Source: Streptomyces piniterrae
GTDB lineage: Bacteria > Actinomycetota > Actinomycetes > Streptomycetales > Streptomycetaceae
Length of the DNA stretch: 64,000 nucleotides
Direction: 5' to 3'
NCBI RefSeq assembly: GCF_005048155.1
Contig: NZ_SUMB01000004.1
Location: forward strand, 186,001-250,000
Shown piece by piece: positions 52,908 to 62,012 of the stretch. Position numbers and translations under genes: made by a program. A model generated the notes under the pieces. The model made no database searches. It saw nothing but the letters and a program-made list of their open reading frames with translations, and was not told the origin of the DNA. Each line of letters begins with the position of its first letter. Position 1 is the first letter of the stretch.

Positions 52908-53093
52908 GCGCCCTCCTCAGAACCCGGGACTGGTCGGATTCCCGCCCGGCCGGAGGAAGGCATGCCCTGCGCAAGCGTCCGAACGCGCCCCGTGCGGGTG
53001 GTTTGCCGGCACGCGGTGTGCCTGTGTACGCCCCATTGGGGTGGCCTGCTCCCCATCCGGAATGCCTGACCCTGGGATGGGCACCCCCTCGGC

Positions 53094-54335
53094 ATGGTCA
53101 TCCCCATTCCGCCCCAGTCGCGCCACCGCGTAGACCGTTTCACCCGCATCCGGGTCCCCAAGGACTGGGGCGGAGACCACCTCTTCTGGGGTCGTCCCCC
53201 CGGGCCGGACGCCGTGATCGTCGACAACAACGACTATCTGCACCTGGCTCGCGACCGCCGCATCATCGAGGCCATGACCCAACGGCTCGACGCCGCGGGC
53301 ACCAGCACCCTGATGTCCGGCATCCTCCTCTTCGGCGACCATCCGCAGCTGTCCTTGGAGCAGGAGCTGGCCGCACACATGGGTGCCCCGGCCGGCATCC
53401 TCTGCCAGTCCGGCTGGGCCGCCAACACCGGCCTCCTGCAGGCCATCGCCGACCCGTCGACACCGATCTACATCGATGTCCTCGCGCACATGTCCCTGTG
53501 GGAGGGAGCCCACGCAGCCCGGGCCAAGACCCGGCTGTTCCGCCACAACGACCTCGCCCATCTGCGCCGGCGCATCGCCGACCACGGTCCCGGCATCATC
53601 GCCGTCGACGGGGTGTACTCGTCGGACGGCAACCTCGCCCCGCTGGCGGAGATCGCCGCCATCGCCGCGGAGAACCGCTGCGTGCTGGTCGTCGACGAAT
53701 CGCACTCGCTGGGTGTGCACGGGGAGCGGGGCGAGGGCATCGTCGCGGCGCTCGGCCTGCAGGACGCGGTGCACTTCCGCACCGTCAGCCTGTCGAAGGC
53801 GTTCGCCGGCCGGGCCGGACTCATCACCTGCTGCGACCCCGACTTCGTCGACTACTTCAAGCACGAGTCCTATCCAGCGGTATTCAGCTCCACCCTGCTG
53901 CCACACGATCTGGCCGGCCTGCAGGCCGCGCTGCACGCCGTTCGGGAGGACGGGTGGCGGCGCGAGCGGCTGCACCATCTCACCGAGTGGGTACGGCGGG
54001 AGCTGACTGCCGGCGGGATCGATCTGCACGGCTCGCAGACACAGATCATCCCGCTGGAGGCCGGAACTGAGCTGCAGGCCATCAAACTGCGCGACGCGAT
54101 GATGTCCCGCGGGGTGTTCCCGTCGCCGTTCGGACCGCCGGCCACCTCACGGCGACGAGCGACGATGCGGGTATCACTGCATGCCGGTCTCACCGACGCA
54201 CAGGTGGAGCGGCTGGTCGAGGTCTGCCTGGCCGTACGCCCGCTCCTCAGCACGGCTCGCGCCCGGCGGACAGCAGCAGCCCCGAGCGATCGCAGATCGC
54301 GCCGTCCAGAGCCTGTCGCCCACGGGAACCCGTAG
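53094..54335 (+). CDS. CqsA-like PLP-dependent alpha-oxoamine synthase
   Basis: A 413-residue PLP enzyme of the 2-oxoamine synthase group (ALAS/KBL/BioF/CqsA). The PLP lysine is Lys235 in SLSKAFAGRAGL; the cofactor strand is VDESHSLGVHGERGEG; substrate-side GDHPQLSLEQELAAHM and QSGWAANTGLL resemble CqsA, which makes alpha-hydroxyketone signals from an acyl-CoA and an aminobutyrate-type donor. In Streptomyces the product could be a hydroxyketone signal or a metabolite building block. No CqsS-type receptor is nearby. Start at 53094 is tentative; GGGATGG lies a little far upstream. Followed by a hairpin terminator. Confidence 0.8.
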   Translation: MVIPIPPQSRHRVDRFTRIRVPKDWGGDHLFWGRPPGPDAVIVDNNDYLHLARDRRIIEAMTQRLDAAGTSTLMSGILLFGDHPQLSLEQELAAHMGAPAGILCQSGWAANTGLLQAIADPSTPIYIDVLAHMSLWEGAHAARAKTRLFRHNDLAHLRRRIADHGPGIIAVDGVYSSDGNLAPLAEIAAIAAENRCVLVVDESHSLGVHGERGEGIVAALGLQDAVHFRTVSLSKAFAGRAGLITCCDPDFVDYFKHESYPAVFSSTLLPHDLAGLQAALHAVREDGWRRERLHHLTEWVRRELTAGGIDLHGSQTQIIPLEAGTELQAIKLRDAMMSRGVFPSPFGPPATSRRRATMRVSLHAGLTDAQVERLVEVCLAVRPLLSTARARRTAAAPSDRRSRRPEPVAHGNP

Positions 54336-54367
54336 GTCACGGCCAGGTGGGCCTTGCCGAGACCGGC

Positions 54368-54399
54368 CTGCCTCCATGGCCGGCGGACCATGGAGGCAG
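54368..54399 (+). terminator. terminator after CqsA-like gene
   Basis: Twelve-base arms CTGCCTCCATGG (54368-54379) and CCATGGAGGCAG (54388-54399) with an 8-base loop, 33 bases after the stop. It also faces the convergent gene ending at 54632. Confidence 0.8.
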
Positions 54400-54631
54400 C
54401 CGGAAACGACGCACCGGGCCCCAATGTGGTGAGCTACATCTCGGCGCTCTGAAGGCGACGTTGAGGACCAGGCGGACGGTCTGGCCGACCCGCTCTGGCG
54501 GCCTTCAGTTCTGCTTCCCGTCACACACGACGGTTCCGTCCACGGTCCGCGGGATACGCGACCCGCAGGCGACCATTTTTCAGCACGGGGAGCAGCCACC
54601 CGCGCTCAACGCGATCGCGGCCATACGCTGC

Positions 54632-55798
54632 TCAATACGGGCAACGGCCGGCCTCTGCCGCACTGTCGCCGCCCTTCTGCCGGAGCTTGGCCGCCGTGGC
54701 GACGAGATGGTCTCCGAACCGGACGAGCGACGCGATCTTCGCCGCCCGCGCATGACGCATGACGCGCAGCACGGAAACGGCGTTGTCCATGGTCGCCGGT
54801 GGCTGGACCAGTGACCGCTCGCTTCCCACCACCGGCTCCACGAGGCATACATGGCGTTCTGCCTCGATGAGGTCGGCTTCGAGGAGGGCCTCCCGGGCAA
54901 AGGCGAGTCCCGGCTCGCGCAGAGCGAGGTCTTCGATCGGGTCGGGCAGGACCGCGAGCAGATCGTCGATGGTGTTGCGGTACTCGCGGTATTCCATGTG
55001 CATGCTTCCGCTGAGGGGTACCGGTACCACCGTCGGGACCATCGTGGGGCGAATGGTCGTGTTGTAGAAGTCTGCTGGGAGGGCGGCGGCATGTGCTCGG
55101 GCGGCGGCGAACCCCTGGACGTAGACGGTCGTCCGCTCGATCTGGGCGGTGGCCTCGCGTACGGCACCTTCACGTAGTCGCTCCACGGCCTCTCTCAGCG
55201 CGATCGTCGCGTAGACGTTGAACAGGACGTGCACATGATGGCCGGTGATCCAGCGGGAGAGCCACATCTCCTCCTGCCGCCCTTGTCCCGTGCCGGGGCT
55301 GGTGTCAGACGCTTCGCTGCCTCCGTCCTCAGGGGTCTTTGGGCTATCCTCGCTTCCCGCGAGGTCCACGACCAACTGCCTCATCGCTGTGGTCTCCCGG
55401 GCGATGTCGCTTCCCGAGAGCGGCGCGTCACACAGGTCCGCGAGACCGCGGTGGATGACCAGAGCGGCTTGCTGGGCAGCCTGAGCTGCGGTGAGTACGG
55501 CTGTGCGCACTCGGAAGTAGCTCTGCACGGGAGACCTGGCCGGCAGTCCGTCCGCCTTGGTGGAGGAGTTTGCCGTCGGCAGTGCCCGGACGAGTCTGGC
55601 AGCCGCGAGGGTGGCGGCCCGCAGCCCTGAGGCGCGCTCCGCGGCCGTCCCGAACGCCGGGACGACGGCGAGCACGGCGGCGAGTCGCGTGGCCTCGTCG
55701 CGCGCTTCGGCTTCCAGACAGGGCATGGGGTGCGGCAGCGTGGCGTCGGGGAATATGGCGATCGGGGGCAGGGTGTACGCGGATCCCTGTTCTGCCAT
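54632..55798 (-). CDS. unrecognised 388-residue protein
   Basis: An all-helical soluble protein starting at ATG 55798 with a perfect AGGAGGTC six bases upstream, one of the best ribosome sites in the window. It has no signal, TM helix or recognised domain. Conserved-looking stretches include GHHVHVLFNVYATIALREAV (His-rich), YNTTIRPTMVPTVVPVPL, and MEYREYRNTIDDLLAVLPDP. The two adjacent His residues and late Trp/Met content could bind haem or metal, but this is a guess. It is followed by two hairpins that separate it from the protease gene. Confidence 0.7.
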   Translation of the reverse strand: MAEQGSAYTLPPIAIFPDATLPHPMPCLEAEARDEATRLAAVLAVVPAFGTAAERASGLRAATLAAARLVRALPTANSSTKADGLPARSPVQSYFRVRTAVLTAAQAAQQAALVIHRGLADLCDAPLSGSDIARETTAMRQLVVDLAGSEDSPKTPEDGGSEASDTSPGTGQGRQEEMWLSRWITGHHVHVLFNVYATIALREAVERLREGAVREATAQIERTTVYVQGFAAARAHAAALPADFYNTTIRPTMVPTVVPVPLSGSMHMEYREYRNTIDDLLAVLPDPIEDLALREPGLAFAREALLEADLIEAERHVCLVEPVVGSERSLVQPPATMDNAVSVLRVMRHARAAKIASLVRFGDHLVATAAKLRQKGGDSAAEAGRCPY

Positions 55799-55926
55799 CC
55801 GGATGACCTCCTGGTCCCCGATCCCCTGTGCCCGAGCGGCCGCCTGAACACGATGGTGGGGCCGTGCAGTTGGCGCAACACGCTGACTCTTGGAGGGGGC
55901 CTTTCCCGCCACTCACGCCGGTTGTT

Positions 55927-55959
55927 GGGTCGCCGGGGGTACGACTCCCCCGGCGACCC
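55927..55959. terminator. hairpin upstream of unrecognised gene
   Basis: Thirteen-base arms GGGTCGCCGGGGG (55927-55939) and CCCCCGGCGACCC (55947-55959) with a 7-base loop. Lies between the 388-residue gene and the protease gene. Confidence 0.75.
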
Positions 55960-55987
55960 GACCTAAGCCTCCGTACCGGAACACGCG

Positions 55988-56020
55988 CATGGACCGGGCC
56001 GACAGTCGGCCCGGTCCATG
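55988..56020. terminator. protease-gene terminator
   Basis: Fifteen-base arms CATGGACCGGGCCGA (55988-56002) and TCGGCCCGGTCCATG (56006-56020) with a 3-base loop, downstream of the minus-strand protease stop at 56074. Confidence 0.8.
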
Positions 56021-56048
56021 GGTCTCTCCAGCTGACAGCAGTCACACT

Positions 56049-56078
56049 GTCGGTGTCGGTGTCGGTGTCGGTGTCAGT
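56049..56078. repeat. GTCGGT hexanucleotide repeat at protease stop
   Basis: Four GTCGGT units (56049-56072) plus a degenerate GTCAGT (56073-56078) lie at the 3' end of the protease gene. The TGA stop (56074-56076) sits inside the last unit, so repeat slippage could change the C-terminus or push the stop. Confidence 0.82.
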
Positions 56079-57801
56079 ACTGGATGGTGTGGTTGTAGAG
56101 GATGTTCTGGGCCGTCGAGCCGCTGTCCAGGCCGTAATCGGGCCGGTCGTCGACGAAGTACTCGCGGAAGCTGGACTGCCAGGTCCGGGACATCATGGTG
56201 TTGCTCTTCGTCCAGCCGCCGTCGACCTGGGACCACAGGTCGACCAGCGAGGTGGCAACGCGGGCCTCGCAGGCGTCGCCCGGGTCGATGCCGTTCGTGG
56301 AGCGGTCATTGGCGAGGTTCAGGGAGCTGCCATTGCCCCAGTAGTACGTGGTGTCGTTGAAGGTGTGGAACGCCACCGCGTTGGCGAAGCCCTCGGTCCA
56401 GCCGCAGCTGGTGGAGGAGGTGCGGTTGACGTAGTGGGGCGAGCAGTTGCTCACGTTCGGCCACCAGCCCTTGTAGAGCTTGCCCATGAGGGCGTGGCCC
56501 GCTTCGTGGACGGTGGTGTGCTCGGAGTCGGGGTCGTTGTCCGCGAGATGGATCTTGTCGTCGTTGGTGGTCCAGTACGTGCCGTCGGTGGAGCCGGGGT
56601 ACCACTGGACGGTGATCGGGGTGCAGTGGCCGTCCTGCTGGCTGCTTGACCAGCAGTTGGTCGTGGAACCGCGGTTCCACCACAGTTTGTTGAGGGTGTC
56701 GAGGGCGTGCCAGGCGCGGCTCTGTCCCTCGTTGGCGTAAACGTTGCCGAGGCTGGTGTTGCCCGAGATGTTGTTCAGCGAGTACGTGGCTGTGGCGTAG
56801 GTGCGGCCGTTGCCGTCGACCACCGACCACATCTGGCCGGCCCGTGTCTGGAACTCCACCCAGGCCTGGGAGGTGATGGAGGTGCTCGGGGTGTAGCAGA
56901 GGTTGAACTTGCCGTCGCCGTTGCCGGTCATTCCCGTGGCGAGCTTCTGCGTACCGCTGTTGGCGGTCGGCTTGCCCCACAAGGTGATGTTGGCGTTGCT
57001 GACCGGCTCGTCCCGGTTGGCCTTGCGGTTCCAACTGCCGCCCTCGGCGGACTGGAAGCGGTTGCGGAAGGTGCCGCTGACACAGACCTGGGAGGAAGCC
57101 CTCGCCGAGACGGTGGGGCGCGGGGAGGCCGGGGCTGAGGCAGCCGAGGCACGGGTGGAGACGGGAGCTGGAGCGGCCTTGGGGGTGACCGGGCGTGCCT
57201 TGCGGGCGCCGGGCCCTGGGCTGTGGGCCGGGGCCGCGTCGGCCTTGGTGACCGAGACGCCCTTGTCGGAGGAGCCTTTGGAGGTGCCGACGGTGAGTTC
57301 CACCGAGTCGTGCCCGGCGCGGCGCGGGTCGGGACGGTCGATGTCGCTGATGTCCGCCTGGATCTGGGCGGGTCCGGCGGCGACGGCCTTGACCTTGAGC
57401 TCGACGGTGTGGGTGCCGGGGGTGAGGGCGAGCGTCTTGCTGGTGCGCTGACCGAAGGTGTCCGTTGTGGGTGCGGCGAGGCCGGATTCCTCGCCGGACA
57501 TCCGGAGCGTGGGCGGCAGTTGGACGGACAGTCCGGCGCGCTTGACGTCGGCCTGTGCCTGGACGTCCACGGTGAGGGTGGCCTGCTCGCCGACAGCAGG
57601 CAGATGGTCGAGGGAAGCGGTGACGCCGAGACAGCTGAGTGGCGCCTCGGAGTTTTTCGCCGCGGGGCGGATCGTGCAGGTGCCGCCGGTCGGGGTGGTC
57701 GTGCCCGCGAACGCGGACGGGACGACGACGATTGCCAGACAGGCTCCTACGCCTGCCAGGGCGGTCAGAGCGGCGGGTTTGGTGACCCGTATTCGAGACA
57801 T
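56074..57801 (-). CDS. secreted HExxH metalloprotease
   Basis: A 575-residue exported protein. Signal peptide about 1-32 ([12 protein letters not shown]). After a Pro/Ala/Ser-rich linker (about 170-250) comes a catalytic domain with Cys-rich inserts; the zinc site is HEAGH at 432-436 in [18 protein letters not shown], with downstream ENG-type [17 protein letters not shown]. The N-terminal part (residues 35-150) is a beta-sandwich with a CTIRPAA Cys pair. A likely secreted zinc protease. Start at 57801 (MSRIRV) with AAAGG 7 bases upstream; ATG at 57807 is an alternative. Ends in a GTCGGT repeat. Confidence 0.82.
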   Translation of the reverse strand: MSRIRVTKPAALTALAGVGACLAIVVVPSAFAGTTTPTGGTCTIRPAAKNSEAPLSCLGVTASLDHLPAVGEQATLTVDVQAQADVKRAGLSVQLPPTLRMSGEESGLAAPTTDTFGQRTSKTLALTPGTHTVELKVKAVAAGPAQIQADISDIDRPDPRRAGHDSVELTVGTSKGSSDKGVSVTKADAAPAHSPGPGARKARPVTPKAAPAPVSTRASAASAPASPRPTVSARASSQVCVSGTFRNRFQSAEGGSWNRKANRDEPVSNANITLWGKPTANSGTQKLATGMTGNGDGKFNLCYTPSTSITSQAWVEFQTRAGQMWSVVDGNGRTYATATYSLNNISGNTSLGNVYANEGQSRAWHALDTLNKLWWNRGSTTNCWSSSQQDGHCTPITVQWYPGSTDGTYWTTNDDKIHLADNDPDSEHTTVHEAGHALMGKLYKGWWPNVSNCSPHYVNRTSSTSCGWTEGFANAVAFHTFNDTTYYWGNGSSLNLANDRSTNGIDPGDACEARVATSLVDLWSQVDGGWTKSNTMMSRTWQSSFREYFVDDRPDYGLDSGSTAQNILYNHTIQY

Positions 57802-58110
57802 GGGCATGCCTTTCTGCGGCGTGCACCGGCCCCGGTCTGGCACGACCGGGTCCGGTGCACGCGGGCAGAGCTGTGAGGGGGGTAGGTCACTGCACCCCGG
57901 GCGCTGCAACGACCAACCACCGGATCAACCGTTGGCCAGAACAACACCCTGAGTAACAGTGGCCGAAACCATATACCTATGGCCCGCGCCTGTCATCGCT
58001 CAATGCGGTTCCCACCGGACAGCCCTGTGCCGTGTCCCACCGAAAAGCCCTGTGCGGTGTCCCATCGAAAAGCCCTTAGCCAGCGGCCCTCTGACACGCC
58101 GTCGGCATAC
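57802..58110. other. protease upstream region with tandem repeat
   Basis: About 310 bases with no gene. It holds the protease promoter (an AT-rich stretch near 57960-57980) and a 25-base direct repeat at 58021-58070. Nothing else was recognised. Confidence 0.45.
58021..58077. repeat. 25-base tandem direct repeat
   Basis: Unit 1 (58021-58045) and unit 2 (58046-58070) differ at only two positions and are followed by a 7-base partial unit to 58077. AGCCCTGTGC/GTGTCCCA halves recur. They lie about 220-276 bases upstream of the protease start and could be regulatory, or a remnant of a larger repeat array. Confidence 0.8.
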
Positions 58111-58470
58111 TCATCGGACGAAGCTCACCTCTGGGTAGGACGACTGCTCGCGGGTCTCTGCCGGGATGTCCAGGCGCTCGTCCAGAGCAGGCACAAACGA
58201 CTGGGCATCCGTGTAACTGAAGTGGCTGCCACGCTCCAGGCCCAGGTCGCGTTTCCAGCCGGTCGAGTGGTCCCAGAAGGCCTGCCAGGACGGCTTGTTG
58301 AGGTGTGTCCCACTCTCCTTGCCCATGAGCATGAACGGACGGTCCAGCCCTTCCCGAGCCACGGGAAGGAACTCAGCTGCCGACCACTCGTCAGGGTCCG
58401 TCCGGGGCGCCGGATCACCACCATCAAGGAGTAGTCCTGATTCGGTGGCCGGCAGCGGTACGTCCGCACC
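58111..58470 (-). pseudogene. C-terminal fragment of an alpha/beta hydrolase
   Basis: The minus strand encodes GLDRPFMLMGKESGTHLNKP, then SWQAFWDHSTGWKRDLGLER and GSHFSYTDAQSFVPAL, the C-terminal part (including the catalytic-His region HFSYTD) of actinobacterial PAF-acetylhydrolase-type or chlorophyllase-like hydrolases. The nucleophile (GxSxG) and N-terminal half are missing and the upstream frame is scrambled, so it is a remnant. Confidence 0.7.
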
Positions 58471-58714
58471 GGGACCGAGAACGCAGAAAGTGCCTCTGAG
58501 CTGCAACGACAGGACGTGCTGAGGGTCCTGTACGTGGTAGCGGCAGAGGCACTTCCCAGGTGAGGAACAGTTACGGGTCGAGTCCGCATGTGCGCGTTGC
58601 GGGCGGCGGACGTGGGACGGTCATCAACTGCTCGGTGTTGTTCAGTCGGAAGCTACGGATGGGGCTTCCCGGTGTGGTCGCTTCCCGGTCTGGTCGCTTC
58701 CCGGGTGTGGTAGG

Positions 58715-61312
58715 TCAGGGCAGGATCTCGACGTACCCGTCGGTGCCGTGCACGCGGATCCGCTGTCCGTCCCGGATCAGCCGGGTGGCCCGCTCCACGC
58801 CCACGACGGCCGGCAAGCCGTACTCCCGGGCGATCACCGCGCCATGGGTCATCAGGCCGCCCACCTCCGTCACCAGACCCGCGATTCCGACGAACAGCGG
58901 CGACCAGCTGGGGTCCGTGAAGGGCGTGACCAGGATGTCACCCGCTTCGAGATCGGCCTCCGACATGTCAAGGATGACGCGAGCCCGCCCCTCGATGGTC
59001 CCGGCGGAAACCGCCAGGCCGACCAGGGCGCCGGCCGGCACGTCGTCGCGCCGGTACGCCCCGGTGAGGGCCTCACCATCCGAGGTGAGCACCCGGGGCG
59101 GTGTGAGCGCGTGGTACGACCGGAACGCGTCCTTGCGCTGCTGGATGAGCTGGTCATCCACCTGGTGCGAGCGCACGACGTCGCGGAGTTCCTGGAACGT
59201 GAGGTAGAAGATGTCCTCCTTCTCAGGAAGCACGCCTGCCTGCGCGAGGCGCTCGGCCTCCCCCAGCAGGGCCTGCTTGTAGAGGAAATAGCGGCTGACG
59301 ATGCCGTACTTCGGATACTCCCGGTACCCGATGAAGGTTCTGACCCGGTCGATCATCCGCTTGGCCTCGTCGGCTTTCCGGTCCCCGTCCGGCAGGGCCC
59401 GCAAGCGTGACAGCACGTCGTGTTCCTTCGTCTGCGCCTTCTGCCGCCCTTGCTCGAAGCGCCGCTCGGCGGCGCCCGGCTCGAAGTTCCTGACGTTGTC
59501 GAGGATCACGGGCACGAGCGTGGTGGGGCTCTCGCGCCAACGCGGCCTGGTGATGTCGATCTCGCCGACGCAGCGCATGCCGTACCGGTCGAGGTAGGCC
59601 TCGATGGCGTCCCGCGCTTCGGTCCCGCCCGCGAGCTTCGCCAGCTCGTCCAGGAAACCCTCGTCCTCGACGCCCTGGAGGAATTCCACCACCTCCGCAT
59701 GCGGGCGGATCACATCCGCGACGTCGAGCAGCGCCAGTCCCATCTCCGACGTGACGTTGTCGGGGGCGGACAGCGTGAGCGTGTCAGCCGCGTTCTTCTC
59801 GCCCAGCCACTCCCACAGCTGGTCGTTGAGCCACCACGTGGCCTCCATCCCCGCCATGATCGCCTGCATGCTCAGCGGATCGCTGAGGACCCGCTTGTGC
59901 TCCTCGAAGGCCTCCAGCAGGAAGTCGAACAGCGCCGGTCCGCTCTTCGTCCGGATATCGCGCTCCAGCGCGGCGATGGACGCCCGGCTGCGCTCGATCA
60001 GCTCGGTGACGATCGCCGGATCGGTCTCGATCGGGTCGGACGCGCCGCCGACCGGCGGCCCGCCGGGACCCGCGTCCGGGAGCGACGGGACGAAATCGTC
60101 GCGGTCGAGGACGGTCTCCAGAGCGTCCCTGATCAGCGGATCGCCTCTGCCCAAGACGTCCAGGAGGCCGGCGCGGCTCGCGGGCGAGGCCAGGCGCCGG
60201 GTGACGTCGACGAACAGCCTCCCGCCGGCTTCGTGCATCGGCACCATCGCCGTCAGCTGCCACATGGAGAACCCCAGGGGCTTCATGGGGTCGGTCATCA
60301 TCTGCCCATGACCAACGGAGACATAGACGTGATTCTCCTGGTCGCCGGCCTCGGGGATGGGGAACAGCGTCGTGATCGGCCGGCTCTGAACGATCCGGAA
60401 GCCCTCATCGGCCAGGCACCATTCGATGTCCTGCGGACGGCCGAAGTGCGCTTCGATCCGCCGCCCGAGCTCCACGAGCTCCACGACCTGCGCATCCGTC
60501 AGCGCCGGCTGCTCCTGTCGCTGCGCATCGATCGCCACTTCCTCCGTGCCGCCGGCCGGCAGGGCCTCAATGGCACGCTGTTTGGCAGCGATCGCCTTGT
60601 CGACGACTTCGCCGTCCCGCACCTTGAAGACGTCCGGGTTCACCAGCCCGGAGACCAGTGCCTCGCCGAGGCCGAAGCCGGCGTCCACGGTGGCAACCTT
60701 CCGGTTGCCCGTGACGGGGTCGGCCGTGAACAGGATGCCGGCCGCATGCGGCAAGACCATCCGCTGCACGACCACGGCCATGTGGACCGTACGGTGGTCG
60801 ATGCCGTTCCGCAGGCGGTAGGTCACGGCCCGCTCGGTGAACAGCGAGGCCCAGCACCGGCTTACGTGCTGGAGGATCGCCATCGGCCCCACTACGTTCA
60901 GGTACGTGTCCTGCTGACCGGCAAAGGAGGCCGTCGGCAGGTCCTCTGCCGTCGCGCTGGATCGGACGGCGTAGGCGGCCTGCTCGCCGAGCTGGGCGAG
61001 CGCGCCGGTGATCGCCGCCGCGAGATCACCCGGGATGGCAATCCCCTCGATGGTCCGACGAATCTGCGCGCTCAGCGTGCGGATGGCCTCCCGGTCGTCC
61101 GCGTTCAGGCGCGACAGCTCATCGAGCCGATCGTCGATCGACGGCGCTTCCGCCATGATCCGCCGGAAGGCGTCCGTCGTCACGCAGAAGCCGGCCGGCA
61201 CGCTGATGCCTTCGATCCGCGACAGCCCGCCCAGGTGCGCGCCCTTGCCGCCGACGACCGCGACCTGCGTCTCGTCAACCTCTTGAAGATCCCACACGTA
61301 CTGCTCGATCAC
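58715..61312 (-). CDS. rph: rifamycin phosphotransferase
   Basis: An 865-residue enzyme closely following known rifamycin phosphotransferases. ATP-grasp domain: VVGGKGAHLGGLSRIEGISV, YAVRSSATAEDLPTASFAGQ with QDTYLNVVG next, GILFTADPVTGNRKV, then PQDIEWCL and FRIVQSRPITTL. A rifamycin-binding helical domain spans about 330-760. The swivel His domain ends the protein: His823 in LMTHGAVIAREYGLPAVVGV. It moves the beta-phosphate of ATP to the C21 hydroxyl of rifamycins, giving resistance. Start GTG 61312 follows GGAGG by 7 bases. A perfect rifamycin-associated element lies about 340 bases upstream. Confidence 0.95.
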   Translation of the reverse strand: MIEQYVWDLQEVDETQVAVVGGKGAHLGGLSRIEGISVPAGFCVTTDAFRRIMAEAPSIDDRLDELSRLNADDREAIRTLSAQIRRTIEGIAIPGDLAAAITGALAQLGEQAAYAVRSSATAEDLPTASFAGQQDTYLNVVGPMAILQHVSRCWASLFTERAVTYRLRNGIDHRTVHMAVVVQRMVLPHAAGILFTADPVTGNRKVATVDAGFGLGEALVSGLVNPDVFKVRDGEVVDKAIAAKQRAIEALPAGGTEEVAIDAQRQEQPALTDAQVVELVELGRRIEAHFGRPQDIEWCLADEGFRIVQSRPITTLFPIPEAGDQENHVYVSVGHGQMMTDPMKPLGFSMWQLTAMVPMHEAGGRLFVDVTRRLASPASRAGLLDVLGRGDPLIRDALETVLDRDDFVPSLPDAGPGGPPVGGASDPIETDPAIVTELIERSRASIAALERDIRTKSGPALFDFLLEAFEEHKRVLSDPLSMQAIMAGMEATWWLNDQLWEWLGEKNAADTLTLSAPDNVTSEMGLALLDVADVIRPHAEVVEFLQGVEDEGFLDELAKLAGGTEARDAIEAYLDRYGMRCVGEIDITRPRWRESPTTLVPVILDNVRNFEPGAAERRFEQGRQKAQTKEHDVLSRLRALPDGDRKADEAKRMIDRVRTFIGYREYPKYGIVSRYFLYKQALLGEAERLAQAGVLPEKEDIFYLTFQELRDVVRSHQVDDQLIQQRKDAFRSYHALTPPRVLTSDGEALTGAYRRDDVPAGALVGLAVSAGTIEGRARVILDMSEADLEAGDILVTPFTDPSWSPLFVGIAGLVTEVGGLMTHGAVIAREYGLPAVVGVERATRLIRDGQRIRVHGTDGYVEILP

Positions 61313-61501
61313 TGCGATACCTCCGAGGCAGCCGTGCTCCGCCGCACTGCACTGGCCGATCGAAGCACCGGCGCCTCCAACTCTCTCGAACCTCTTGTCC
61401 AACACGTCCTCATCCGTGGTCGCCTTCCCTCTGACGAGTCGGCAGGCCGCTCCGCCCAGCCGGGCGGCGGGCACCCCAGCACCTCCGCGCCGAGCACCCG
61501 A

Positions 61502-61531
61502 AACTGCAACTGCAACTGCAACTGCAACTGC
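61502..61531. repeat. AACTGC hexanucleotide tandem repeat
   Basis: Five AACTGC units (61502-61531) lie in the leader between the RAE and the rph start. They may change leader length or local structure. Confidence 0.8.
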
Positions 61532-61653
61532 ACTGCCGGTCCCATCACTGGTTCGACGTCACCCCGTCCCCGATACGTCGACAACAACACACGCACGTCG
61601 TGCCCCCGTTTCCGCAGCTTGTGGCTTCGGCCGACGATTCTGCGCTGTGACCC

Positions 61654-61672
61654 GGGGCTTGCGGCAAGCCCC
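61654..61672. promoter_or_regulatory. rifamycin-associated element (RAE)
   Basis: GGGGCTTGCGGCAAGCCCC is a perfect 19-base inverted repeat identical to the RAE described upstream of rifamycin-resistance genes in actinomycetes, where it is needed for rifamycin-inducible expression. It sits upstream of rph, so rph here is very likely rifamycin-inducible. The element lies roughly 340 bases from the start codon. Confidence 0.92.
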
Positions 61673-61695
61673 CCAGCGCGCTATAAGTTGAGAGT

Positions 61696-61719
61696 GGCAA
61701 GGAGAGGGCTCTCCTTGCC
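61696..61719 (+). terminator. hairpin followed by T-rich tract
   Basis: GGCAAGGAGAG (61696-61706) pairs with CTCTCCTTGCC (61709-61719) and is followed by TTTACCTTTT on the plus strand. The near-zero loop means a few terminal pairs open to form it. It could block plus-strand transcription toward the DinB side or end a short transcript from the RAE region. Confidence 0.5.
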
Positions 61720-62012
61720 TTTACCTTTTGCCGTCCAACGGAACCGAACTGACCAGCTTCTCGCGAAGCAGTGGCGCGCCGCGTATGAGCGCGCGTCATT
61801 GACCCAGGCGGATATCCCATCGGCCTGATGTCTCATCGACCTGATGTCTCATCGCCTACGGATGCAGCCGCGGAGCCAGCACTTCTTTTCCTTGTCGGCA
61901 AGGCCCGAACGTCGAGCGCGCGCCGCTCGGGTGCTACCCGCGTGTCCACGTCGAGGTTGGCCCGGTCCCCTGGTGGTCAACCTGGGCGAGAGCCCGGCCT
62001 GACCGTCTCGGC

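Noticed and set aside
59420..61828. An 802-residue open frame antisense to rph
   Set aside because: It is an antisense shadow of rph created by codon bias; the translation has no domain, and the rph assignment is secure.
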